Positions 1 through 8,707 of a DNA stretch of 64,000 nt are shown piece by piece. The translations under genes were made by a program, and so were the position numbers. The stretch is taken from NCBI GenBank assembly GCA_963761035.1, contig CAVXFH010000002.1, positions 2,294,001 to 2,358,000 on the forward strand, written 5' to 3'. Below the pieces are notes generated by a model, which saw only the letters and a program-made list of their open reading frames with translations, made no database searches and was not told where the DNA came from. The stretch comes from JARRQJ01 sp963761035. GTDB lineage: Bacteria; Pseudomonadota; Gammaproteobacteria; DRLM01. How positions within the stretch are numbered: the first letter of the stretch is position 1; every line of letters starts with the position of its first letter.

Positions 1-251
1 GCGAGATAGGTTTCAAGTAAGCGTTCGAATTTAACCAGCGGTTTGTCGTAAAAAACGATATAGTCGATATCGTTAAGCTTGCGGCCGGCTTGCGCAAGGC
101 AGTAATTGACCGCGTTAACTGGAAAGCGCGCATCGTGCTTTTTGCGTGAAAATCGCTCTTCCTGCGCGGCAGCGACGATGTCGCCGTCGACTACGAGTGC
201 CGCGGCGCTGTCGTGATAATAAGCGGAGATTCCAAGGATTGATTGAATCAC
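1..251 (-). CDS. Carbamoyltransferase, NodU/CmcH family (N-terminal part, cut by window edge)
   Basis: Reading the minus strand from a GTG at 251 gives an uninterrupted frame that runs off the window. The first residues match the N-terminal TsaD-like domain of NodU/CmcH O-carbamoyltransferases: ILGISAYYHDSAAALV, then the AQEERFSRKKHD motif. Family members transfer carbamoyl from carbamoyl phosphate to a sugar or antibiotic hydroxyl, and they are common in exopolysaccharide loci. Only about 83 residues are visible, so the C-terminal catalytic domain cannot be checked. No ATG lies upstream in frame close to the conserved start, so GTG is the likely initiator. The gene is divergent from the SGNH gene at 801. 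Glycan tailoring is inferred from the neighbourhood. Confidence 0.85.
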   Translation of the reverse strand, partial: MIQSILGISAYYHDSAAALVVDGDIVAAAQEERFSRKKHDARFPVNAVNYCLAQAGRKLNDIDYIVFYDKPLVKFERLLETYL

Positions 252-800
252 GATGATTCTCGAAAAAAACTTATGCGTTACATCGAATAGGAAGGGACAA
301 ACTTCTTTGTTTGTACATTTGTATGATGATATTAAACCACGCCATAGGTATTGGCACGTAAAAAATATTTATAATGATGATGATATATTAGAGTTCTGGG
401 CTGGGGAATGCCGGCTTGTATGTTTAATTTAAAAATTGAAAGCAACTTGTGACGAGTCGTTTTCAGGGTCGGTGTCCCGGGAAGCCCCCTGTTTTGCATT
501 GCTTTAGCGAGGGATTACGAGTGTCCTTAGCTGATCGGGATAGCGCCGACATTCTTGGCAAACTACTTTTTAAACTCATATTGGACATTCAAACATCTCG
601 GTAAATCTTAATATAGCATGTTCGGCCGCCGGAGTATGGCGAGGTCGAGAGACCCTGGGAAAATTGACACCGAGTAAATAATTGAAGCCTATATTCATTG
701 CATTGACGCGTAACTGCCTGAATGTTAAATTGATATGGCAATTTAAAAGAGATGTTTTTTCATCTTTTATTATAGCGGGAGCATTGCGCGGAGGACCTTC
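252..800. other. Intergenic region between divergent genes
   Basis: About 550 AT-rich bases separate the carbamoyltransferase and SGNH genes. I see no convincing reading frame. A TTGGCACG at 345-352 resembles the -24 half of a sigma-54 promoter, but no GC follows at the -12 spacing. An imperfect hairpin (GATG/CATC core extended by A-T pairs around a T6 loop) lies at about 745-768, just ahead of a good GGAGG ribosome site at 791-795 that fixes the start of the 801 gene. The region presumably holds both divergent promoters. Confidence 0.5.
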
Positions 801-2000
801 ATGTTAGGAAATATGCTGATTGGCGGCGCAATGCTGGTGTTTGCGGCGGTCATCTCGATTTTTACGCTGAGATATACGGCCCCGTCCGCGCCGTATTTGT
901 GGCTACTCCTGGTTTGGGCCATTGTGTTTCTAAGCGCCCTCAAATTAATACCGCGGGCCAAATTCTTCTGGATCAGTTGCGTAACAATCATAGGCGTGCT
1001 TGCGGCACTGGAGGGTTATTCCTGGATCGCCGCAACGCGGGTCTTCAAGGATATCAAGACGGATGGCAGTACATTTTCATGGGTAAAAAACGATTTGCTC
1101 GGGTTTTCCGCGCCGAAAGGCGTTGCGCTTAGGGATGTGAAAATCTACCGGGGAAAAAAGGTGTTTGACGTCGTGTATACGATGGACGCCAATGGACTGC
1201 GGATATCATCCGACCATCCGCAAGATACCGGGATGAACCTGCCCTGCATCCTTTTTTTCGGTGATTCCTATACCTTCGGCTGGGGTTTGAACGATGAGGA
1301 TACGCTGCCGTATCGCGTCGCGACGAGAGTGGGCGAGAAGTATCGTGTTTATAACCTCTCATTCGAGACCCACGGCGCCCAGCAGATGCTTGCGGAATTG
1401 GAACAGGGCGTGGTGAGCAAGGAAGTGGCATGCGCTCCGCAAGACGTAAAATATATCATCTACTCGGCGACACCCGATCAAGTGCGGCGGGCGGGCGGTC
1501 TGCGGACAATCGATCAATCCCATGGGCCGCACTATGTGCTCAAGGCCGACGGCAGTGTAGTTCTCCAAGGCCAGTTTGGCGAGATCCATACCAGGGCGGA
1601 AAACATCAGAGCCCAACTGGAAAAGTCCTGGTTCTATAGAAAAATGGTCGGTGGCGATGCGATATATCTGCGCCACTATAATAGCGGCGACCTCAAACTC
1701 TATCTGGCTATCGTGGACAGTGCTAGAAACCTCTCCAAAAAGCTCTATCCGGAAAGCGAGTTCCAAGTGCTGGCCTGGGGTAACGATCCCTTGCATAAGG
1801 ACAAGGATGGAGCGCTTCGCAATCAGATGATCGATGGATTGATCAAAAAGGGACTGTCGGTCCGCCGGATCAACGATATCCTGCCCGGATCCGACGATAA
1901 CAAACCCGAATACTTCATGGGTGAGTTTTCCCAGCATCCGACGGCCGCGGATAACGACCGCATCGCGGAATATATCGTCCACGATATATTAAAACACTGA
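801..2000 (+). CDS. Membrane-anchored SGNH/GDSL hydrolase-like protein
   Basis: The 399-residue protein starts with two to three hydrophobic segments in the first 75 residues, followed by a soluble domain. The SGNH block I signature FFGDSYTFGWG, with nucleophile Ser, sits near residue 152. A late HPTAADNDRIA block near residue 379 supplies the expected catalytic His region. SGNH proteins of this layout act as O-acetyl esterases or acetyltransferase partners of surface glycans. A GGAGG sequence lies about 8 bases before the ATG. The gene is followed 70 bases later by the Tat-dehydrogenase pair. A role in acyl editing of the exopolysaccharide is inferred from context. Confidence 0.75.
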   Translation: MLGNMLIGGAMLVFAAVISIFTLRYTAPSAPYLWLLLVWAIVFLSALKLIPRAKFFWISCVTIIGVLAALEGYSWIAATRVFKDIKTDGSTFSWVKNDLLGFSAPKGVALRDVKIYRGKKVFDVVYTMDANGLRISSDHPQDTGMNLPCILFFGDSYTFGWGLNDEDTLPYRVATRVGEKYRVYNLSFETHGAQQMLAELEQGVVSKEVACAPQDVKYIIYSATPDQVRRAGGLRTIDQSHGPHYVLKADGSVVLQGQFGEIHTRAENIRAQLEKSWFYRKMVGGDAIYLRHYNSGDLKLYLAIVDSARNLSKKLYPESEFQVLAWGNDPLHKDKDGALRNQMIDGLIKKGLSVRRINDILPGSDDNKPEYFMGEFSQHPTAADNDRIAEYIVHDILKH

Positions 2001-2070
2001 TGGCGCGCGGCATGGCTGTTGTGTACCGGGGAACCATAACCAGAATACACGCACCTGCGCGGATCTAATC

Positions 2071-2676
2071 ATGAATGTAACAAGGAGAAGATTTCTGCTG
2101 CTGACGGGGTCGGCGGCGTTTGTCGCGGCGGGCGCTTACGTTGCCCGGCCTTATTTATCCAAGCGGGCTCATCCGATACTGGACACGGCTTACCCGCTGG
2201 GGACGCTGCGGGATGATGAAATGCTCACCGTCATCGCATTCGGCGAAGTCCTGGTTCCGGCGGCATTTACGCCGCCGGGGAATTTTTTTCGGGAATTTGT
2301 GGATCGAACAACACAGACCCAACCGGGCTACCTCAAGGAATATCAACGCGCAGTCCGGCTGCTCGACACAACCGCGCCATCATTTTCTAAGGTAAAACTG
2401 TTTCGAGACTTGACTGTTCCGGAACGGGATAAGGTTTTACAGGCACTGCTGTGGCGATATGACGCGGGCGATAAGATAATAAGTAAATTCGAAAAGTTCG
2501 CGACTTCGCGCGATGCTTCCGCCCTCCGTCAATACATCATGAGCCCCCTGATCGCCTATTACTATCGCTCGCCTTATGGCTGGGCCGTGGTTGGCTATAA
2601 GCATTTTCCCGGCGTGCCCCCGGCGGACCCCATGGCGTATACCAGACCGCTCGACAAAGAGGAAACTGCGGGATGA
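2071..2676 (+). CDS. Tat-exported gluconate 2-dehydrogenase subunit 3-like protein
   Basis: The 201-residue protein begins with a twin-arginine signal (TRRRFLLLTGSAAFVAAGAY) and continues with the small-subunit fold of membrane gluconate/glucose dehydrogenases (the DDEMLTVIAFGEVLVP region and the helical PERDKVLQALLWRY region). In characterised FAD-dependent dehydrogenases this small gamma subunit carries the Tat signal for a catalytic subunit that has none. Its stop overlaps the start of the GMC oxidoreductase in an ATGA arrangement, which supports translational coupling and complex formation. No cytochrome c subunit is seen next to it. The substrate is unknown. Confidence 0.8.
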   Translation: MNVTRRRFLLLTGSAAFVAAGAYVARPYLSKRAHPILDTAYPLGTLRDDEMLTVIAFGEVLVPAAFTPPGNFFREFVDRTTQTQPGYLKEYQRAVRLLDTTAPSFSKVKLFRDLTVPERDKVLQALLWRYDAGDKIISKFEKFATSRDASALRQYIMSPLIAYYYRSPYGWAVVGYKHFPGVPPADPMAYTRPLDKEETAG

Positions 2677-4271
2677 AAGCAGGAATGGAGAGCGACATTC
2701 CCGACGTATGCATTATCGGCGCGGGTCTGGTCGGCGGTCTCATGGCCTACGAGCTGGCGAGCCGCGGATTGAAGGTGGTGGTTCTGGAAGCGGGGCCGCG
2801 CTACAGTCTGGAAGAACGCATCGCGTACATGCAGGATATCGTGTTTGGACGCATTCCAGGCGAGCCCTTTGCATCGAATTTCCCGGAACGGGATGTCTAC
2901 ACCAGCGTGGGCGAAGTTAATTATCCGGTTAACGTGCTCCGCGCCAAGGCCGTTGGCGGCAGTACCTTGCACTGGGGAGGCGAAGCGCTGCGTTTCATCG
3001 CAAGCGATTTTCAAATGAAGAGTTTGTACGGTATTGCCGACGACTGGCCCATTACCTATGACGAGATTGAATCCTACTACACGAAAGCTGAACGGGCGTT
3101 GGGCGTCGCCGGCGTAGCCGATAACCCATTCGCGTCGCCTCGCAGCGCCGACTTTCCCTTGCCGCCGTTTCCTTATAGCGTAACCGACAAGTTGTTCGAG
3201 GAGGCCTGCCGGAAGCTTGGGATTAAAGTGCATCATGTCGCCTGGGCGCGCAACAGCAAGCCCTACAATGGCCGGCCTGTATGCGCCGCCTTTGCCACCT
3301 GCGGGACCCATCGCATTTGTCCCATCGCCGCACAATACACCTCGGAAGCTCACATAGCGCTTGCTGAGGCGTCCGGTAAAGTGACGGTGATCGCCAATGC
3401 CAGCGTGGTTAGGTTGACCACGGACAGCCGCGGACGCATCGCTAGTGCTATTTATATGAACCGCGAGAAAAAGGAATCGCAACAGAAAGCGCGAATTTTT
3501 GTGGTTGCCGCGCACGCCGTTGAGACGGCGAGATTGATGTTACTCTCCGAATCGAGCCGTTTTCCGGACGGACTGGCGAACGGCAGCGGTATGGTAGGAA
3601 GAAATTTCATGGAACGGCCGGCCGTGGGTATCAGCAGCGTCATTAAAGATGACGTATTTCCCTACCGCATCGGATTCCACACCCTGGAGACCCATCAGTT
3701 CTGCGACCCCAAGAATAGACATGAATTGGGCGGGATCAAGATGGCTTGCGTCGACAATACGGGTCCGACGCCGTACAGCCTTGCCGCATCAAGCGGTAAT
3801 TGGGGCCAGGGTTTGGCCGACGAGATTCGTCGATCATTCGGTCATACTATAGAGGCCGTAGCCTCAGTCGAGCAACTGCCCAATCCGAAAAATCGGATCA
3901 CCCTCGACCCGAAGCTGCGCGATTACTTTGGTGACCCCGCTCCCAGGATCAACTATTCATTCGACGTTTACGAGAAGGCGACGCTTGCCGCCGGCGCCAA
4001 ACTCTGTCGCGACATATTGACCGCGGTTGGAGGTGAAATTTCAGATAACGAGGATCATGGGTTTGCGGGTCATCCCATGGGTACATGCAGGATGGGGGAC
4101 GATCCCAACACGTCGGTCGTCGATCGCAATCTGCAGGCGCACGAGGTTCGCAACCTCTATGTGGTTGGGAGCAGCGTGTTCGTCACCGGCAGCTCGCTGC
4201 AACCGTCGCTGACAATCGCCGCATTGGCGATTCGCGCCGCGGAGTTTATTGCGGGGGACAAGACGAGTTAG
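2673..4271 (+). CDS. GMC-family FAD-dependent oxidoreductase (dehydrogenase large subunit)
   Basis: This 532-residue flavoprotein belongs to the glucose-methanol-choline family. The N-terminal Rossmann motif is IIGAGLVGGLMAYELASRG near residues 14-32, with the ADP-binding acidic end VVLEAG. A FAD-contacting GGSTLHWGG loop lies near residue 95. The C-terminal signature GHPMGTCRMGDDP followed by VTGSSLQPSLTIAALA contains the usual catalytic His/Asn region. There is no signal peptide, so export as a hitchhiker with the Tat-bearing subunit at 2071 is inferred. The likely job is oxidation of a sugar or polyol at the periplasmic face. The electron acceptor is not encoded nearby. Confidence 0.85.
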   Translation: MKAGMESDIPDVCIIGAGLVGGLMAYELASRGLKVVVLEAGPRYSLEERIAYMQDIVFGRIPGEPFASNFPERDVYTSVGEVNYPVNVLRAKAVGGSTLHWGGEALRFIASDFQMKSLYGIADDWPITYDEIESYYTKAERALGVAGVADNPFASPRSADFPLPPFPYSVTDKLFEEACRKLGIKVHHVAWARNSKPYNGRPVCAAFATCGTHRICPIAAQYTSEAHIALAEASGKVTVIANASVVRLTTDSRGRIASAIYMNREKKESQQKARIFVVAAHAVETARLMLLSESSRFPDGLANGSGMVGRNFMERPAVGISSVIKDDVFPYRIGFHTLETHQFCDPKNRHELGGIKMACVDNTGPTPYSLAASSGNWGQGLADEIRRSFGHTIEAVASVEQLPNPKNRITLDPKLRDYFGDPAPRINYSFDVYEKATLAAGAKLCRDILTAVGGEISDNEDHGFAGHPMGTCRMGDDPNTSVVDRNLQAHEVRNLYVVGSSVFVTGSSLQPSLTIAALAIRAAEFIAGDKTS

Positions 4272-4328
4272 CACCGTCATTAGTAACTTGGCGGAGAAAA
4301 ATATCCAGCCGTTCGCGGTCTTCGCTCG

Positions 4329-4346
4329 CTCTCCCCGGTGGGAGAG
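4329..4346. other. Short perfect hairpin in the gap before asnB
   Basis: CTCTCCC and GGGAGAG are separated by the tetraloop CGGT. The stem is 7 bp and GC-rich, but it is followed by purines rather than a T-run, so it is not a classical intrinsic terminator. It sits 58 bases after the GMC oxidoreductase stop, in a 289-base gap with no gene. It may act as an mRNA 3' end stabiliser. Confidence 0.4.
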
Positions 4347-4560
4347 GAGGAAAAGACGATGTATTTAACCGCCGAATTAATAGTAAGGGGAGAGGGAGGG
4401 AAACCCGATCGTCAATAGAATATTTCGGGAGTCCCCAAAGGATGTTTTCCTGATTTAATTTGTATGTGCAACTGTGCCCGTTATTAATATGGCAGGCTGG
4501 GCAAAAAGGCCGCTGTAACATTGCGCGTTTTATATTTAGGAATAAGGTAAGAAATAAATC

Positions 4561-6495
4561 ATGTGTGGAATCGCGGGCGAGCTGCATTATCAAAGGGGCC
4601 GGGGCAGCGGTGTCGATTGGGCGCGGATCAGTGCCTTGATGGCGCGGCGCGGCCCGGATGACGAGGGTATCTGGGTATCGCCCGGCGAATCATGCACCCT
4701 CGTTTTCCGCCGCTTAGCGATTCTGGATCTCAGCGAGGCGGGCCACCAGCCGATGCAATCTCCCGATGGCCGTTACGTATTGGTGTTCAACGGTGAAATG
4801 TATAACTTCAGGGAATTACGCGGGCAGCTGGAGGCGAAAGGGCGGCGCTTTCGATCTACGGGCGATACTGAGGTAGTGATGTGGGCCCTGGCGGAATGGG
4901 GGAAAGACGCCCTGGATAAATTCAACGGAATGTTTGCGCTGGCATTTTACGACACCGTGGAACGCCGCCTCCTTATCGCCCGTGACCACGCGGGTATCAA
5001 GCCGCTTTATTATCTGCGATCCGCCGCCGGAATATTTTTCGCCTCCCAGTATGATCAAATATTGAATCACCCGTGGGCACGCGATCTTCCCGTCTCCATG
5101 GAAGCGCTTTCCATGTATGTCCGGCTCGCTTATGTGCCTGCGCCGTACGGCATGTTGGCGGAGACGCATATGCTCGAGCCCGGGTGCTGGCTGGAGGTGG
5201 CTGACGAGGGGCGAGTTCACACGGGCAGATATTATGAATTTCCGCGCTATCAACCGTTGATCTACAGCGGCGAAGAGGCGCTGGAGGCGGTGAATACGGC
5301 AATCGATGCCGCCGTTAAACGGCAATTGGTCAGCGACGTGCAGGTAGCCAGTTTCCTTTCGGGAGGCGTGGACTCGCCGTTGATCACCGCAAAGATGCAG
5401 CGTGAAATGCGCGACCCGCTAAACGCGTACACCATAGGGACGGAGGAACAGGAGACGGATGAATCCGACGCGGCTGCCCGCTATGCGCACGCCCTGGGAG
5501 TCAAGCATATTCTTCACAGAGTGACTGCCGAGCAGGCGCTGGAAATGCTGGAGGATGTGGTTGCCGCCTGTGGGGAACCCTTGGGAGATTATTCGATATT
5601 CCCGACCATGCTGGTGTCCCGGTTGGCCGCACGGGATGTGAAGGTTGTATTGTCCGGGGACGGGGGCGACGAACTTTTCTGGGGATATGCGAAGCGATCT
5701 ATCGAGTTGATCCAAGGGTCGGAAGCGTTTAAGGGACCGCACTGGTGGCGGGTGGGGCGCTGGGGATTAAAGAAGGTTTTTCACGTAGGCGGAGGGCATC
5801 ACGCGGTACGACGGTATGCCTCCATAGGTGAATGGCAGCGCGCCAAACACACCCATTTACCGGAAAGCCGGTTGTCCCGAATTTTTCCTTTGCTTCCCGA
5901 TTGGCCGGCGCGTGATCTGACTTATGAATATACAGGGTGGAAGCGCGACCGGACCGCGCAGTGGCTGCGCTGGAACGAATTTACCGCGCACCTTCCCATG
6001 GTGTTGCTCAAGGTGGATCGGGCCAGTATGTATAATTCTCTCGAAGTGCGAGTGCCATTGTTAGACCGTGAGGTAATCGACGTCGCCGCGCAGATCGATT
6101 GGAAGTCCTGCCTGGATATGGATAACGCGTTAGGTAAACTGCCTTTACGGGCCAGCCTGTCCAGGCATTTGGACTATCAAACAACAAAGAAGCGGGGCTT
6201 CGGAGCCCCCGTGGGGGACTGGTTGCGGGGCCCCCTCAGGCCGGCCGTGGAGGAATATCTCTTGCAGCGGGACGACATTTTGGGACTGGAGATCAACCGC
6301 AAGGCGCTCCATGACCTTTTCAATGACCATTTTAACGGCATCCGCGATTATGGATGGGGATTGTGGCCTTTGCTCAGCTTGGCGTTGTGGGAGCGGCATC
6401 ATCTGCGCGGTCGGCAGGGCGTAAATCGGCCCGCATCTTCGCCACTCGCGCCGGATTCCCGAGCGCAATCCCGCCGGGCGGCACATCCTTCGTGA
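4561..6495 (+). CDS. asnB: Asparagine synthase (glutamine-hydrolysing), AsnB type
   Basis: The 644-residue enzyme starts MCGIAGE, exposing the Cys2 nucleophile of the Ntn glutaminase domain after Met removal. The glutaminase domain covers about residues 1-210 (RRGPDDEG; FNGEMYNFRELR). The synthetase domain has the PP-loop SFLSGGVDS near residue 262 and LSGDGGDELFWGY near residue 366. Length fits the bacterial AsnB family, whose members in glycan loci often amidate uronic acids or other acceptors. The last 25 or so residues are low-complexity and overlap the convergent acyltransferase gene by 122 bases. A second, glutaminase-dead homologue lies at 47032. Confidence in family is high; the acceptor is unknown. 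Confidence 0.88.
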   Translation: MCGIAGELHYQRGRGSGVDWARISALMARRGPDDEGIWVSPGESCTLVFRRLAILDLSEAGHQPMQSPDGRYVLVFNGEMYNFRELRGQLEAKGRRFRSTGDTEVVMWALAEWGKDALDKFNGMFALAFYDTVERRLLIARDHAGIKPLYYLRSAAGIFFASQYDQILNHPWARDLPVSMEALSMYVRLAYVPAPYGMLAETHMLEPGCWLEVADEGRVHTGRYYEFPRYQPLIYSGEEALEAVNTAIDAAVKRQLVSDVQVASFLSGGVDSPLITAKMQREMRDPLNAYTIGTEEQETDESDAAARYAHALGVKHILHRVTAEQALEMLEDVVAACGEPLGDYSIFPTMLVSRLAARDVKVVLSGDGGDELFWGYAKRSIELIQGSEAFKGPHWWRVGRWGLKKVFHVGGGHHAVRRYASIGEWQRAKHTHLPESRLSRIFPLLPDWPARDLTYEYTGWKRDRTAQWLRWNEFTAHLPMVLLKVDRASMYNSLEVRVPLLDREVIDVAAQIDWKSCLDMDNALGKLPLRASLSRHLDYQTTKKRGFGAPVGDWLRGPLRPAVEEYLLQRDDILGLEINRKALHDLFNDHFNGIRDYGWGLWPLLSLALWERHHLRGRQGVNRPASSPLAPDSRAQSRRAAHPS

Positions 6496-7090
6496 CCACG
6501 GCACCGGCGCCGATCACCGCGCCGGCCCCAATACGCACCCCGCTCAGGATGATGGCCCCGGTGCCGATCCAGGCCTCGTCTTCGACGATGATCGGGCCGC
6601 GGGATTGCAGGGGCTGTAGCCGTATGGGTCGGTCGGCCGCCATGCCATGATCATAGGAATATAAGGCGCAGTTGGCGGCGATCATCACATGGCGTCCTAT
6701 CTCGATAGGCGCCAGATAGGCATTGATCTGGCAGCGGGGATGGATACTGGAGTCTTCGCCGATGCTGAAGCGGGCCCCTTCCCCGGTTTCGATGATGGTG
6801 TCTCGATAAATGCGCACTTTGTTCCCGATCCGGACCGCGCCGCCGCCCCGGTTTTGATAGATCAGGCAACGGTCGTCGATAAACACATTGTTACCCAGTT
6901 CCAGGGCACTGTGACAGATCGTGGCGTCGGCCGAGATATAGCCCTTCTTGGAAATTGTCGCGAGGCGCTCGCGCAGATAATGGGGGGGAGTTGCCATAGC
7001 GGCTAATCGAGTGGCGATACGCCCCACGAGAGATCGGCCGGAAAGGCGCATCCAGCCACGTACCCAGCGCCGTGCTAAGGCGCCGCTCAT
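6374..7090 (-). CDS. Hexapeptide-repeat (left-handed beta-helix) acyltransferase
   Basis: The 238-residue protein consists largely of hexapeptide repeats (ISADATICHSALELGNNVFI through VRIGAGAVIGAGAVVTKDV), forming a left-handed beta-helix. The typical end of the fold, GNPARVAKMR, comes near residue 222. The catalytic-type His region YDHGM lies near residue 148. Such enzymes (WbbJ/maltose acetyltransferase type) O-acetylate sugars using acetyl-CoA. The gene is convergent with asnB and its 3' end lies inside it. The first 40 or so residues are basic and may contact membrane or partner proteins. Donor and acceptor cannot be read from sequence. Confidence 0.85.
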   Translation of the reverse strand: MSGALARRWVRGWMRLSGRSLVGRIATRLAAMATPPHYLRERLATISKKGYISADATICHSALELGNNVFIDDRCLIYQNRGGGAVRIGNKVRIYRDTIIETGEGARFSIGEDSSIHPRCQINAYLAPIEIGRHVMIAANCALYSYDHGMAADRPIRLQPLQSRGPIIVEDEAWIGTGAIILSGVRIGAGAVIGAGAVVTKDVPPGGIALGNPARVAKMRADLRPADRADDAAPTTPS

Positions 7091-7290
7091 TGATGGGTCT
7101 TTCCTGCCGATATTTTCTTCATTGTATTTTACCCAGCCTTGCGGCCTATCTCTTCGCCGTGGAGTAGTTATGATGGACAGACTTTGTCCGGAAGCCGAGC
7201 TTAAAATTCTTCAGTGCTCGCCGAAAAACGATAGACCGTAGAGCTGGACGCGCCACATCATTCCTTATACAGTGTAAGATATTGTAGTGG

Positions 7291-7318
7291 TGTTAATTAT
7301 TATTAACATAGCTATACT
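7291..7318. promoter_or_regulatory. Palindrome with adjacent -10-like box upstream of glycosyltransferase
   Basis: The 347-base gap at 7091-7437 holds no gene. TGTTAAT and ATTAACA form a perfect inverted repeat around TATT (7291-7308), followed by TATACT at 7313-7318, a plausible -10 element. No good -35 hexamer sits 16-18 bases upstream; the palindrome occupies that place, as an operator or activator site would. It could control the 7438-9631 pair. Prediction from sequence only. Confidence 0.35.
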
Positions 7319-7437
7319 AGGTATGCCACATTTTAATAAGATCAACGTGTCGAGATTGCCCGGCAAGAGCTTTAATTATTACATTCCCTTTCCCATCACG
7401 AGCTACTCGTATTTTCTCGATCCTCGATTGATTACTC

Positions 7438-8688
7438 ATGGATAACTTTCGCAGAGAAAGCGGCGGCGAAATGGCCACCTATATAATGGTGAGTTACCAA
7501 GCGCATCAGATCAATAGCCGTGTGAGGGAACTCCTGTCATTGGTCCGCCAATGTGGGGAGGGTACGCTTGTTAGTTCAGGGAAGGATAGTAGCAAACCCG
7601 GCTATATTTCCGTTAAACCCTATCCAAATCCAACAGGAATGCTAAGGATCATAGGCCTGCAGGGTATTAAAGGGATGCTTGATAGGCATCTGTTTTTCCC
7701 GTCGCCGCATATTCTTTATGTGCGCCGGGTGGTGAATCGCCTGAAGCGGTTTATCGATAGTGACATTCGCGCCGGAAAGCACGTGGTGCTGATAACGTGC
7801 GTGCCGCATCATGAAATTGCCCTGGCGGGATTATATTTAAAGAAAAAGTTTCCTGAACTCAAATGGATTATCGATTGGCAGGATCTATGGAGCTACGACG
7901 AGAACTATTATGAGCGGATCCCTCCCATCTACAGAAAGAAGCTGCTGGAAACGGAGCGGAGGATACTCGAAACGGCGGATATCAATGTCACGACCAATGA
8001 TCACGCAAGAAAGATATTAATTGATAAATTCGGCGTGTCTTCCGAAAGGGCGGTTGCGATTAACCATCATTTCCTGCAAGAGGAATTTGACTCCAGGGAG
8101 ATGCCGAAAAAGAAAGAAACAGCTATTGGAAGGAAAGAAGCGATCAAGATAGGAATCTTGGGAAATGTATTCAAGCCGCCGCGGGTTCCTGGGATGAAAC
8201 TTATAAATGTTCTACGCTCCGTCCGGGAGCGCGGATCGAATCTGGAGCTTCACATTTTTGGCGATACATCCGCAGAGGGGAGGAAGGCAAGACTTGGCAA
8301 TAAAGAGCCATGGCTGATATTTCATGACAGGGTTTCCCATAAAGACAGCCTCAGCGGGGGAATCACGGAGTGCGATTTTCTACTGCTACTGCTCGCGGAC
8401 CTTCCGAACTGCAAAGTTGTCCTGCCTCAGAAACTTCCTCATTATTTCAAGATAGGTAAACCGATTTTAGCGATCGTCCCGGAGGATTCGGCGGTGGCGC
8501 AGGCGATTCGAGAGACGGGAACAGGATACGTGATCCCCTCGGCGGATGATTGGGTATCCACGCTTGAGGAAATATTCCAGGATTGCCGGAATGATCGCAT
8601 CCGGATGGATCGCAGGGAGGAGGGCATCGAGGCCTACTCATGGGAAAACATTTCGAAGAACTGGCAAAGATTGATTTCAGGGGTCTGA
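7438..8688 (+). CDS. Glycosyltransferase, GT4-like
   Basis: The 416-residue protein has the two-Rossmann layout of GT-B enzymes. The N-terminal half contains YQAHQINSRVRELL and IDWQDLWSY; the C-terminal half begins near residue 235 with KIGILGNVFKPP and continues through LELHIFGDTS and a donor-site region (KLPHYFKIGKPILAI, SADDW). The EX7E motif is not crisp, so the match is to the broad GT1/GT4 superfamily. An alternative start at 7471 (MATYIMVSY) gives a more usual N-terminus; neither start has a strong ribosome site. It is followed 19 bases later by the sulfotransferase gene, suggesting an operon that builds and sulfates a glycan unit. Confidence 0.7.
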   Translation: MDNFRRESGGEMATYIMVSYQAHQINSRVRELLSLVRQCGEGTLVSSGKDSSKPGYISVKPYPNPTGMLRIIGLQGIKGMLDRHLFFPSPHILYVRRVVNRLKRFIDSDIRAGKHVVLITCVPHHEIALAGLYLKKKFPELKWIIDWQDLWSYDENYYERIPPIYRKKLLETERRILETADINVTTNDHARKILIDKFGVSSERAVAINHHFLQEEFDSREMPKKKETAIGRKEAIKIGILGNVFKPPRVPGMKLINVLRSVRERGSNLELHIFGDTSAEGRKARLGNKEPWLIFHDRVSHKDSLSGGITECDFLLLLLADLPNCKVVLPQKLPHYFKIGKPILAIVPEDSAVAQAIRETGTGYVIPSADDWVSTLEEIFQDCRNDRIRMDRREEGIEAYSWENISKNWQRLISGV

Positions 8689-8707
8689 AGAGGGAGAGCA
8701 TGTTGTC

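Noticed and set aside
345..365. Sigma-54 promoter suggested by TTGGCACG upstream of the SGNH gene
   Set aside because: No GC dinucleotide occurs at the required -12 spacing, and the downstream sequence is a plain A/T run.
2595..3515. A 306-residue minus-strand frame opposite the GMC oxidoreductase
   Set aside because: The opposite strand encodes a complete flavoprotein with FAD motifs; the antisense translation shows no family features.
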